The notes under the pieces were generated by a model. The model ran no database searches and had not been told where the DNA came from. It saw nothing but the letters and a program-made list of their open reading frames with translations. A stretch of 18,761 nt of DNA from Thermodesulfobacteriota bacterium. GTDB lineage: Bacteria; Desulfobacterota_D; UBA1144; Nemesobacterales; UBA2774. The stretch lies in assembly GCA_039028315.1 (NCBI GenBank), contig JBCCIH010000015.1, forward strand, positions 1-18,761, read 5' to 3'. Numbering within the stretch: the stretch's first letter is position 1; each line of letters opens with the position of its first letter. The translations under genes and the position numbers were made by a program. Shown one piece after another: positions 1 through 7,385 of the stretch.

Positions 1-212
1 ATCTTCTTAACTTCTCTTATTTCCTTAATAAGATTATCTATAGACTGTTTATAAATGCCCGGCATAGATTTAACTTCGACTCTTTTGTTCTTGCCCGGCA
101 TTACGAACATAGGGTATATGAAATCATCTATGCTCAGAGTTGTCTCGGCAACAAGCTCTCTTATGCCCTTAGACCTTCTTAGTCTTCTTGGTCTGTATGA
201 TGGGAAATACAT
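1..212 (-). CDS. hemB: Delta-aminolevulinic acid dehydratase (porphobilinogen synthase), N-terminal part; gene runs off the left edge
   Basis: HemB condenses two 5-aminolevulinate molecules to porphobilinogen in cytoplasmic tetrapyrrole synthesis. Reading the minus strand from the ATG at 212 gives about 70 residues starting MYFPSYRPRRLRR. It continues through a TTLSIDDFIYPMFVMPGK stretch and a SMPGIYKQSIDNL stretch. These are the typical HemB N-terminal arm, the 'D-IYP-FV' strand and the 'MPG-x-S-D' segment. An in-frame TAA lies just upstream, so the ATG at 212 is the first possible ATG. No Shine-Dalgarno sequence is visible. The active-site lysines and the metal site lie beyond the window. 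The gene is divergent from glnS. Confidence 0.93.
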   Translation of the reverse strand, partial: MYFPSYRPRRLRRSKGIRELVAETTLSIDDFIYPMFVMPGKNKRVEVKSMPGIYKQSIDNLIKEIREVKK

Positions 213-254
213 GGGCAGTAGTTTAATATCTTATCTCTAAGTAAGCAATATGCT

Positions 255-280
255 TTGATGTTTGCATGCAATAGTATAAT
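255..280 (+). promoter_or_regulatory. Candidate sigma70 promoter for glnS
   Basis: A perfect TATAAT lies at 275-280 in the short hemB/glnS divergent gap, 29 bases before the ATG at 310. The -35 side is weak: TTGATG at 255-260 gives a short spacer of 14. The expected start near 287 would leave a leader of a little over 20 bases with no clear Shine-Dalgarno sequence. Confidence 0.4.
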
Positions 281-309
281 ATTTACATTCTTTAAAATTG
301 GTAACAAAC

Positions 310-1986
310 ATGGAACAGGACAACAAAAGCCTAGATTTTATAAGAACTATCATTACGGATGATATAGCCAATAAGAAGAATGAGGGAAGGGTGGCTACAA
401 GATTCCCACCAGAGCCAAACGGCTATCTTCACATTGGACACGCTAAATCTATATGTCTTAACTTTGGAGCGGCCAAGGAATTCGGCGGCACCTGCAATTT
501 AAGATTTGATGATACCAATCCCACTAAAGAAGAGACAGAGTATGTTGAATCCATTATGGATGATGTTAAGTGGCTTGGTTTTAAGTGGAACGAGCTCTTC
601 TATGCCTCTGACTATTTTGATCAGCTTTATGGCTATGCAGTTCAGCTTGTAAAAGATGGAAAAGCATATGTGGACAGTCTAGCCGCAGATCAAATAAGAG
701 AATACAGAGGCACACTAAGTGAACCGGGAAAAGAAAGTCCGTTTAGGGGCCGCACTGTTGAAGAGAACTTAGAACTATTTGAAAAGATGAAAAAGGGCGA
801 CTTTAATGAGGGCGATCATGTGCTTAGAGCAAAAATTGATATGGGTTCAGACAATATAAACATGAGAGACCCAATTATGTATAGGGTTCTTAAACAGTCT
901 CACCATAGAACCGGTGAGAAATGGTCCATATATCCTATGTATGATTTTGCCCATGGACAGTCTGACTCAATCGAGCGAATAACTCACTCACTTTGCACTC
1001 TTGAGTTTGAAGATCACCGTCCTTTGTATGACTGGTTTATAGATAACTTGGACATATATGCTCCCCGGCAGATCGAGTTTGCAAGACTAAATCTTACTTA
1101 CACCGTACTTAGCAAAAGGAAACTCATGCAGCTAGTAAGTGATGGCCACGTCGAGGGCTGGGATGACCCCAGAATGCCTACAATATCAGGACTAAGAAGA
1201 AGAGGCTATACACCTGCATCTATAAGAAACTTCTGTGAGACCATTGGTGTTACTAAACATGACAGCATAATAGATGTAGCTCTTTTAGAGCATAGCTTGA
1301 GAGATGATTTAAATAAAAATGCGCTAAGGGTTATGGGAGTGCTAAACCCACTAAAAATTGTAATAACCAATTATCCTGAAGATCAGTCAGAAGAGCTTGA
1401 TGCTGTAAACAATCCAGAAGATGAGAGCGCAGGAAAAAGAAAGGTACCGTTTTCCCGCGAGCTGTTTATTGAAAAAGATGATTTTATGGAAGATCCGCCG
1501 AAGAAATTCTACAGGCTTGCTCCAGGAAGAGAAGTAAGGTTCAGATATGCATATTTTATAACCTGCACTGATGTTATTAAGGATGAAAACGGTGAGATAG
1601 TTGAGCTTCATTGCACATATGATAAAGAGACCAAAGGCGGCAATGCCCCTGACGGCAGAAAAGTGAAAGCCACTATTCACTGGGTATCTGCCAAGCATGC
1701 AATCAAAAGAGAAGTGAGGCTATACGACAGACTATTCACTGTGCCTGACCCAGAGCACAACAAAGAAGCAAAGGACTTTATCGAACTGCTAAACCCGGAT
1801 TCTCGAAAAGTTCTTAAAGACTGTTATCTGGAGCCGAGTCTTTCGGATGCACAGCCAGGTATAAATTATCAGTTTGAAAGAATTGGATATTTTATCGCTG
1901 ATTCTAAGTTGTCCGATAAAGGTGAGAGGGTTTTCAATCGAACCGTAACACTAAGAGATACATGGGCCAAGATGAAAGCAAAATAG
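310..1986 (+). CDS. glnS: Glutaminyl-tRNA synthetase (GlnRS)
   Basis: This class I synthetase charges tRNA-Gln with glutamine in the cytoplasm, using ATP. At 558 aa it is close to the E. coli enzyme (about 554). The HIGH motif is at residues 41-44, within RFPPEPNGYLHIGHAKS. The KMSKS-type loop is LSKR at 267-270, within TYTVLSKRKL, followed by HVEGWDDPRMPTISGLRRRG, which is diagnostic for GlnRS over GluRS. The C-terminal half carries the two beta-barrel anticodon-binding domains (around PPKKFYRLAPGREVRFRYAY). A TTG at 298 would add four residues. I prefer the ATG at 310, although neither start has a good ribosome binding site. The stop is one base from the stop of the convergent PurN-like gene. 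GlnRS means tRNA-Gln need not be made by the GatCAB transamidation route here. Confidence 0.97.
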   Translation: MEQDNKSLDFIRTIITDDIANKKNEGRVATRFPPEPNGYLHIGHAKSICLNFGAAKEFGGTCNLRFDDTNPTKEETEYVESIMDDVKWLGFKWNELFYASDYFDQLYGYAVQLVKDGKAYVDSLAADQIREYRGTLSEPGKESPFRGRTVEENLELFEKMKKGDFNEGDHVLRAKIDMGSDNINMRDPIMYRVLKQSHHRTGEKWSIYPMYDFAHGQSDSIERITHSLCTLEFEDHRPLYDWFIDNLDIYAPRQIEFARLNLTYTVLSKRKLMQLVSDGHVEGWDDPRMPTISGLRRRGYTPASIRNFCETIGVTKHDSIIDVALLEHSLRDDLNKNALRVMGVLNPLKIVITNYPEDQSEELDAVNNPEDESAGKRKVPFSRELFIEKDDFMEDPPKKFYRLAPGREVRFRYAYFITCTDVIKDENGEIVELHCTYDKETKGGNAPDGRKVKATIHWVSAKHAIKREVRLYDRLFTVPDPEHNKEAKDFIELLNPDSRKVLKDCYLEPSLSDAQPGINYQFERIGYFIADSKLSDKGERVFNRTVTLRDTWAKMKAK

Positions 1987-1987
1987 T

Positions 1988-2752
1988 TTATGCGCCTTGC
2001 TGAAGCCCGGCACGCTCAATCTTTACGCCATTTAAATAAATATTATCTTCACCATCTACTGCCAAAGTGCCGCTGGCAATTAGCTTATGGACGGCATAAG
2101 GAAAAATTGTCCATTCTGCCTGTTCTCTAATTTTTTCATTCAATGCATCTTTGTCAGATTCGCTATAACCTTCAAGGAATATTGGTTTGGACTGAAGAAT
2201 CGAAGGGCCAAAACGCTCATTTTCTCTTTGGAGATATACAGTTGCTTTAATTGACCGCTCCCCAGCTCTAAGTGCCTGAACTGAAGCATCAACTCCTTTG
2301 ACTAAATATTCTTTAGTAATATCACCAGGGTAGAGATTTATTACTTTGTTTCTATATCTATTTAGAAACAAAGAGCTCAAACGTCTTCTATATCCGGCCA
2401 GAACTATCAAGTCCGGGCGACACATAGATTCTACTAAAGAGATAACAGCCGCATCATAGTAGCTACGAGCCTTCTCATCATTTGGGTCTTTTCCTATTAA
2501 CTCAAAAAACTTCTTTGAACTTAAGTCTGCTACTAAGACCCCGTATTCCTCTGCAATCTGTGCACCTTTGCAGCCGGGGACATTTGTGAATACGAGATCA
2601 ATCCTGCCGAAGTGGTTATCGCCCATTTTTTCGAGCCTTTTTTGCTCTTCGTAAATAGCAATAAAATTTGTCCCCGAGCCCGACAAAAACACTGCAACAC
2701 TCATCGGCTTACTAGCTGGTTTGTAGATTAACTCTACTTCAGGTTTATTCAT
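1988..2752 (-). CDS. PurN-like formyltransferase-fold protein with altered catalytic residues
   Basis: The 254-aa protein aligns by eye along its length with phosphoribosylglycinamide (GAR) formyltransferase PurN, which adds formyl from 10-formyl-THF to GAR in purine synthesis. The P-loop-like SGSGTN is at 24-29. PDLIVLAGYRRRLS at 113-126 matches PurN 'PDVVVLAGFMRILS'. The strand INLYPGD is at 138-144, GPSILQSKPIF at 182-192, and a PurN-like tail follows (WTIFPYAVHKLIASG). The catalytic 'NIHP' has become N139-L140-Y141-P142, so the histidine is a tyrosine. The position of the catalytic aspartate in PurN 'ELDGGP' is R180 in ERFGP. The GxHTH loop is also missing. It is therefore probably not a working GAR transformylase. 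It could be a divergent paralogue using another substrate or a regulatory or binding protein. ATG at 2752 is used. M17 (MSVAVFLSG) is an alternative start nearer the usual PurN N-terminus. Confidence 0.75.
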   Translation of the reverse strand: MNKPEVELIYKPASKPMSVAVFLSGSGTNFIAIYEEQKRLEKMGDNHFGRIDLVFTNVPGCKGAQIAEEYGVLVADLSSKKFFELIGKDPNDEKARSYYDAAVISLVESMCRPDLIVLAGYRRRLSSLFLNRYRNKVINLYPGDITKEYLVKGVDASVQALRAGERSIKATVYLQRENERFGPSILQSKPIFLEGYSESDKDALNEKIREQAEWTIFPYAVHKLIASGTLAVDGEDNIYLNGVKIERAGLQQGA

Positions 2753-2814
2753 ATCAGCATCTATCCATCAGAAATCATTTGCAATATTAATAGGTTCAGG
2801 GAAATTATATCACT

Positions 2815-3678
2815 ATGAGTAACCCAGTTCAAAGACTGCTTACAGCAATAATTGCCGTGCCTATCATGTATGTTATTTTTTTGATAGGTGGGCTTTTATA
2901 CCTTCTTTTTTTCCTAGCTATTATTCTGGTAGGCCAGCTTGAATATCAAAAACTACTTGAATCAAAGAGTCTTCCGAATGAAAAAATCCTTGGAATTATA
3001 TCATCTCTTCTTTTGGGACTGTCCGCGTATCTGGGCTACTACTACTTTACTTTCTGCTTTACAGTTGTTGTATTAGTAATACTAATATTAGACCTAAGAA
3101 AAGGTGATTTTAGTCAGACAGTAACCAATATAGGTGCCACTCTCTTTGGAGTTATCTATTTAGGTTGGCTCCTGGGGCACGCTGTGCTGCTGCGCAATAT
3201 TAATCAGTATGAGAATATAAGAGAATTCTCGCTTAATACGCTCGGTCTAGTTGATCCAGGCTTTTTCTTAGTCGTATTTGCAGTAGCATGCACTTTTTTA
3301 AACGATACCGGCGCCTACTATACTGGGAAAATGATCGGCAAGCGCAAACTGGCGCCTAAGATAAGCCCAGGCAAAACAATAGAAGGAACAATTGGCGGTA
3401 TAGTGGTATGCATACTCACGGGCCTAGTTGTAAATTATCTATTTGGAAGTCCTCTAAGCTCTGATTGGACCATAGCCTTTGCGCTCATAGTAGCCATTGC
3501 TGCAATACTTGGCGACTTAGTAGAATCGTCAATTAAACGAGGCGCTGGGATTAAAGATTCAGGTGATATTGTTCCTGGACACGGCGGGGTCCTAGATCGC
3601 TTTGACAGTCTTATTTTTGTATTTCCAGTCTCATATTACTTTATTATTATTTACTACAGTATTCATGGCGTTTTATAG
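2815..3678 (+). CDS. cdsA: Phosphatidate cytidylyltransferase (CDP-diglyceride synthase)
   Basis: CdsA converts phosphatidic acid and CTP to CDP-diacylglycerol, the branch-point lipid for PE, PG and cardiolipin, in the inner membrane. The 287-aa protein is almost entirely hydrophobic, with multiple membrane segments. It carries the full family signature at 238-264: S-x-I-K-R (238-242), K247-D248, then PGHGGVLDRFD at 254-264 with the metal-binding aspartates. FLNDTGAYYTGKMIGKRK and the KISPGKTIEGTIGG segment (about 161-195) are also typical. The usual neighbours in many bacteria (uppS, dxr, rseP) are absent. Instead an MCE lipid-transport operon starts 120 bases downstream on the same strand. 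The upstream gap to the divergent PurN-like gene is only 62 bases, with a weak GGG-containing ribosome site (CAGGGAAA) before the ATG. Confidence 0.95.
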   Translation: MSNPVQRLLTAIIAVPIMYVIFLIGGLLYLLFFLAIILVGQLEYQKLLESKSLPNEKILGIISSLLLGLSAYLGYYYFTFCFTVVVLVILILDLRKGDFSQTVTNIGATLFGVIYLGWLLGHAVLLRNINQYENIREFSLNTLGLVDPGFFLVVFAVACTFLNDTGAYYTGKMIGKRKLAPKISPGKTIEGTIGGIVVCILTGLVVNYLFGSPLSSDWTIAFALIVAIAAILGDLVESSIKRGAGIKDSGDIVPGHGGVLDRFDSLIFVFPVSYYFIIIYYSIHGVL

Positions 3679-3798
3679 AATAATTTTTTAATGTTCTGGG
3701 ATAATTGACTGTAATAAACGTTCTATGTTAATCTGACTTCTAAACTATGTTAGAGGGTGAATATCACATATTGAATCAAATAAATCGGCGCACCTATA

Positions 3799-4947
3799 AT
3801 GACTAATCCCCACTCACATATTAATACTCCCTCTCTTGAAAGTATTAAAGAGGATGGATCCACTCTTAGACTTAAGATAAAAGGCTCTTTAAATGCCTTT
3901 ACTACTGCTAGTATCTGGAAAGAAAGCATATCTGAACTCAAGAAATCCACTCCGCGCATGCTCATTTTAGACGGCTCTGAGATAGATTACTGCGACGCTT
4001 CAGGCATTGCGTACATAACAGATCTTCGGATCCGACAGGATGAGTCAGGAGGGAGTTACAAAGTCCAGGGACTTTCAGAAGACATAGAGAAACTCTATAA
4101 ACTTTTTGATCCAAAAGACTTTGAACAACCGCAAGATGAAGATGCCGAGATTAAAGAAAATGAAGTAGAAAAAGCCGGAAGGTTTGGATACGCCGCCTGG
4201 GAAGAAATAAAGATCAACATTATATTCACAGGACGAGTTACAGTAGCCCTTATAAAGGCTATTTTAAATCCTGCAAAAATAAGATGGAGAGACGTATTTG
4301 TAACTGCTGAAAAATTTGGCGCCAACGCACTTTTTATAATAGCCTTAGTAAATTTCCTGGTCGGGCTCGTTATCGCGTTTCAGTCTGCCATACCTATGAA
4401 AACTTATGGAGCTCAGATATTCGTAGCAGACCTTTTAGTTATTGCTTACTTTAAAGAACTTGGACCACTCATGACAGCATTTGTAGTAAACGGCAGAAGC
4501 GGCTCAGCATTTGCTGCAGAGCTTGGCACTATGAAAGTAAATGAAGAGCTCGACGCTCTTGATACAATGGGACTTGATCCTGTTCCTTTTTTAGTTGTTC
4601 CTAAGGTGATTGCATCTATATTTATGCTTCCGCTACTTACTGTGTTTGGAAACCTATTCGGACTCATAGGCGGAATGGTAGTTATGTTTTCGCTAGGGTT
4701 TACATTTCAAACCTACTTAAATCAACTAACGACTGCGGCTACATATGGAATGCTTATTGCCGGTCTGTTTAAGACACTATTCTTTGCAGTGATAATTGCC
4801 GGGGTAGGTTGCCTTGCGGGAATGAGAGCTTCTAAAGGGCCTTCTGCTGTTGGAGACGCTGCAACTAAAGCAGTTGTGGCAGGAATTGTGCTAATGATAG
4901 TTGTAGACGGCATATTTGGGGTTATTTACTACATTTTGGGAGTATAA
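3799..4947 (+). CDS. mlaE: MlaE-type ABC permease with fused N-terminal STAS (MlaB-like) domain
   Basis: This is the membrane permease of an MCE-type phospholipid transporter. Residues about 10-105 form a STAS domain, with the conserved DASG at 66-69 (YCDASGIAYI), equivalent to the separate MlaB protein of E. coli. An acidic linker follows (about 106-125), then the permease from about 130 to 382. The permease has an amphipathic N-terminal helix, several transmembrane helices and the MlaE signature NGRSGSAFAAELGTMKVNEE at 231-250, continuing LDALDTMG. A separate MlaB gene is not needed. STAS-MlaE fusions are known in other bacteria. The start has no obvious Shine-Dalgarno sequence. The stop is one base before the mlaF ATG, so the two are surely co-transcribed. 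The gene is the first of a five-gene operon. Confidence 0.93.
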   Translation: MTNPHSHINTPSLESIKEDGSTLRLKIKGSLNAFTTASIWKESISELKKSTPRMLILDGSEIDYCDASGIAYITDLRIRQDESGGSYKVQGLSEDIEKLYKLFDPKDFEQPQDEDAEIKENEVEKAGRFGYAAWEEIKINIIFTGRVTVALIKAILNPAKIRWRDVFVTAEKFGANALFIIALVNFLVGLVIAFQSAIPMKTYGAQIFVADLLVIAYFKELGPLMTAFVVNGRSGSAFAAELGTMKVNEELDALDTMGLDPVPFLVVPKVIASIFMLPLLTVFGNLFGLIGGMVVMFSLGFTFQTYLNQLTTAATYGMLIAGLFKTLFFAVIIAGVGCLAGMRASKGPSAVGDAATKAVVAGIVLMIVVDGIFGVIYYILGV

Positions 4948-4948
4948 A

Positions 4949-5713
4949 ATGGCAGAGACTATAATAAACGTTACAAATTTTACTGCTGCTTACGGTGATA
5001 ATGTCATCATAGATGATATAAGCTTTGATGTTCTTAAAGGCGAGAAGTTCGTTATTCTAGGAGGCTCGGGCTGCGGCAAAACAACACTTTTAAAACATTT
5101 AATTGGGCTTTACCGTCCAAAAAAGGGAAATATTCTAATAGAAGGCGCTAACATCGCTACTGCAGAGGGAAATGAGAGGATAGAGATACTAAAAAACATC
5201 GGCGTTGCATATCAGCTAGGCGCTCTATTTGGATCAATGAGCGTTATAGAAAACGTAATGCTGCCGCTTGAGCAGTACACAGAGCTTAGCAAAGAATCTA
5301 GAGAGCTAATTGCAAAAATGAAGCTTAACTTAGTTGGCCTTGGAGGCTCAGAGGATAAAAGTCCATCAGAGCTTAGCGGAGGCATGATAAAAAGAGCTGC
5401 GCTTGCAAGGGCAATGGCTCTTGATCCTGATATTTTATTTCTAGATGAGCCCTCCGCAGGACTTGATCCGATTACATCCGCGGAGCTGGATGAGCTAATA
5501 AATCAGCTCGCAAAAAGCCTTGGTGTAACTTTTGTAATTGTAACTCATGAACTAAACAGTATTTACAATATCGCTGATAGGGTTATTATGCTAGATAAGA
5601 GTATTAAAGGAATAATTGCGGAAGGTAAGCCTGATTACTTAAGAGATAACTCTGATATACCGGTAGTACAGAAATTTTTTAAACGTCAAACGGATGAACA
5701 GTTAGGAATATAA
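4949..5713 (+). CDS. mlaF: MlaF-type ABC transporter ATP-binding protein
   Basis: This cytoplasmic ATPase powers the MCE transporter through the MlaE permease. The 254-aa protein has Walker A GGSGCGKT at 38-45, Q-loop Gln at 89 (AYQLGALFGSMSV), signature LSGGM at 142-146 (followed by IKRAALARA), Walker B DILFLDEP at 161-168, D-loop SAGLD at 169-173 and switch His at 200 (VTHEL). The AYQ-GALF-SM-V-EN and LSGGM-KR wording is typical of MlaF/Mkl-type ATPases. The ATG at 4949 has GGGAG about seven bases upstream. A longer frame from 4916 would overlap mlaE by 32 bases and is unlikely. The C-terminal tail (VVQKFFKRQTDEQLGI) resembles the MlaF extension that contacts MlaB-like domains, which is an inference here. 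Confidence 0.95.
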   Translation: MAETIINVTNFTAAYGDNVIIDDISFDVLKGEKFVILGGSGCGKTTLLKHLIGLYRPKKGNILIEGANIATAEGNERIEILKNIGVAYQLGALFGSMSVIENVMLPLEQYTELSKESRELIAKMKLNLVGLGGSEDKSPSELSGGMIKRAALARAMALDPDILFLDEPSAGLDPITSAELDELINQLAKSLGVTFVIVTHELNSIYNIADRVIMLDKSIKGIIAEGKPDYLRDNSDIPVVQKFFKRQTDEQLGI

Positions 5714-5735
5714 ACAGAAGATAACGGATAAAATT

Positions 5736-6698
5736 ATGGGCCAGAAACCTAACTTTTTTAAAATTGGACTCTTTGTAATACTAGGATCATTGGTACTTGC
5801 AACAGCCATAATAGTATTTGGTGCAGGCAAGTTCTTTGAAGAGAAATATATAGTCGAAACATACTTTGACCAGTCCGTTCAGGGACTCGAAGTAGGTGCA
5901 GCGCTTAAGTTCCAGGGAGTACAGGTCGGTAATATTAGCGAGATAGGATTTGTTTTCCAGGAATATGATACAGATTACCAATATGTGATCGTCAGAGCAC
6001 AAATCTATCCTAACCGAGGCCGCCACAAAGGTAAGCCTAAGATGTTTATTGACGACACTGATAGACAAAGAGGGCTTGATAAAATGATTGAAAAGGGGCT
6101 TAGGCTTCAGCTAGCCTCTCAGGGTGTAACGGGAATCGCATTTTTAAATGCTGTGTATCTAGACCCTGAGCTTTACCCGCCGCTAAATATTGATTGGGTG
6201 CCGGCACATCCATATATTCCATCTGCCCCAGGAACAATTGAGCAAATAACCCAGACTATTGAAAAACTAACTAAAACAATTGAGAGCATTGATTTTAAGG
6301 AAATTTCAGACGACGTGGAAAATCTTGTGGTCACTCTGAATATGGCTGTTAAACAGGCCGATATTCCTCAGGTTAGTAAAGATTTCCAGCATCTTCTTAA
6401 ATCTCTTGATAAAGCTGTAACCAATACAGATAAAATTATTCAAAGTAAGGACCTTAAACAAACGCTGGCTAATATATCTCAAACTACGGAAGAGCTGAAA
6501 GCTACTTTGAGACGTACTGACCGCCTTATTCAAAATAGAGAACACAATGTAGAGACTATTCTGCAAAACGTTGAACGTATATCAGAAGACGTAAGGGAGT
6601 TTATGGTAACGGTAAGAAGATATCCTTCTTGGGTACTTTTCGGCGAGCCGCCGCCTCACTTAGGGCATGATGAAAACAAGGAGGACAATCAGAAATAA
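5736..6698 (+). CDS. mlaD: MlaD-like MCE-domain substrate-binding protein
   Basis: This is the periplasmic lipid-binding ring subunit of the MCE transporter, anchored to the inner membrane. It has 320 aa. One N-terminal transmembrane helix lies at about 9-29. A single MCE domain covers about 38-145, with FDQSVQGLEVGAALKFQGVQ at 44-63 as the conserved core and LASQGVTGIAFL at 126-137. A long C-terminal helical region (about 166-295) has heptad-like patterns. The closing motif RYPSWVLFGEPP at 295-306 is seen in proteins of this family. It is longer than E. coli MlaD (about 183 aa), the extra length being the helical tail, which may span part of the periplasm. The gap after mlaF is 22 bases, and the stop overlaps the next ATG (TAATG). 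Confidence 0.9.
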   Translation: MGQKPNFFKIGLFVILGSLVLATAIIVFGAGKFFEEKYIVETYFDQSVQGLEVGAALKFQGVQVGNISEIGFVFQEYDTDYQYVIVRAQIYPNRGRHKGKPKMFIDDTDRQRGLDKMIEKGLRLQLASQGVTGIAFLNAVYLDPELYPPLNIDWVPAHPYIPSAPGTIEQITQTIEKLTKTIESIDFKEISDDVENLVVTLNMAVKQADIPQVSKDFQHLLKSLDKAVTNTDKIIQSKDLKQTLANISQTTEELKATLRRTDRLIQNREHNVETILQNVERISEDVREFMVTVRRYPSWVLFGEPPPHLGHDENKEDNQK

Positions 6699-7354
6699 TG
6701 AAAATTAAATCAGTATTATATATATGCTCCTTTCTACTATTAGCTCTTAGCATTGGATGTCCTAGTATTGATAAACCTTATCCGGAGCGTACTTTCTACC
6801 TCTTTGATGTCACTCCAAGCTCAAAAAACTCAAACCCGATTCAAGGAGCCAGTATAGCTGTAAATAGATTCAGCATATCCCCTAGTGCTGATGGGAGAGA
6901 GTTTATTTACAGAACAACTGAACTAGAGTTCAAAACTGATTTTTACAACCAATTTTTTAGACCACCGGACAATTTGTTAACTGAGACCACAAGACAGTGG
7001 ATCAATCAGTCAGGAGTTTCTCAAGATGTCCTTAGTCCGGCTAGCAGAGCTGTGCCTGAATTTATTATTGAAGGCAACGTAGTTGAACTTTACGGTGATT
7101 ACAGAAATGAATCCGCAGCCAAAGCTATTATAAGAATCCAGATGTTCCTACTTCAAAACCAGCCCGATGGCACAGAGCCCAAGATACTATTGGCCAAAAC
7201 TTATAACTCAGAGCAGCCAATTGGAGCAGCTTCTCCAACTGCCCTTATGGACGGATATAATCGCGCTCTTGAGGATATACTTGGTGAATTCGCCAAAGAC
7301 CTTAGCTATCATATAAGACAGGCTCAGAAGTCATCAACCAAATCTGATTCCTAA
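6698..7354 (+). CDS. ABC-type transport auxiliary lipoprotein, PqiC/YmbA-like
   Basis: The protein has 218 aa. A signal peptide is followed by lipobox LSIGC, with lipidated Cys21. It continues with PERTFYLFDVTP and then VNRFSISPSADGREFIYRTT, a pattern I recognise from the PqiC/auxiliary-lipoprotein family (PF03886) found beside MCE transporters. The C-terminal part (PTALMDGYNRALEDILGEFA) also fits. The likely role is an outer-membrane or periplasmic partner of the MCE protein encoded just upstream, receiving or handing over lipid. It is translationally coupled to mlaD by a one-base overlap. There is no glycine or asparagine at +2 of the mature protein (C-P-S), and I would not deduce the membrane from that. 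No MlaC (soluble shuttle) or MlaA homologue is present in the window. Confidence 0.82.
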   Translation: MKIKSVLYICSFLLLALSIGCPSIDKPYPERTFYLFDVTPSSKNSNPIQGASIAVNRFSISPSADGREFIYRTTELEFKTDFYNQFFRPPDNLLTETTRQWINQSGVSQDVLSPASRAVPEFIIEGNVVELYGDYRNESAAKAIIRIQMFLLQNQPDGTEPKILLAKTYNSEQPIGAASPTALMDGYNRALEDILGEFAKDLSYHIRQAQKSSTKSDS

Positions 7355-7385
7355 TTTTTAAAGCATTTTTATTAAGAGGAGCAAT

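Noticed and set aside
55..240. Plus-strand 61-codon open frame at the left edge
   Set aside because: It is the antisense shadow of the hemB N-terminus, whose minus-strand translation is clearly conserved.
1387..1698. Minus-strand 103-codon frame inside glnS
   Set aside because: It lies wholly within the conserved anticodon-binding region of GlnRS and has no protein-like features.
3679..3798. Possible promoter with TTGACT at 3705-3710 before mlaE
   Set aside because: No acceptable -10 lies 16-18 bases downstream (GTTAAT or TTAATC only), so it is not listed as a feature.
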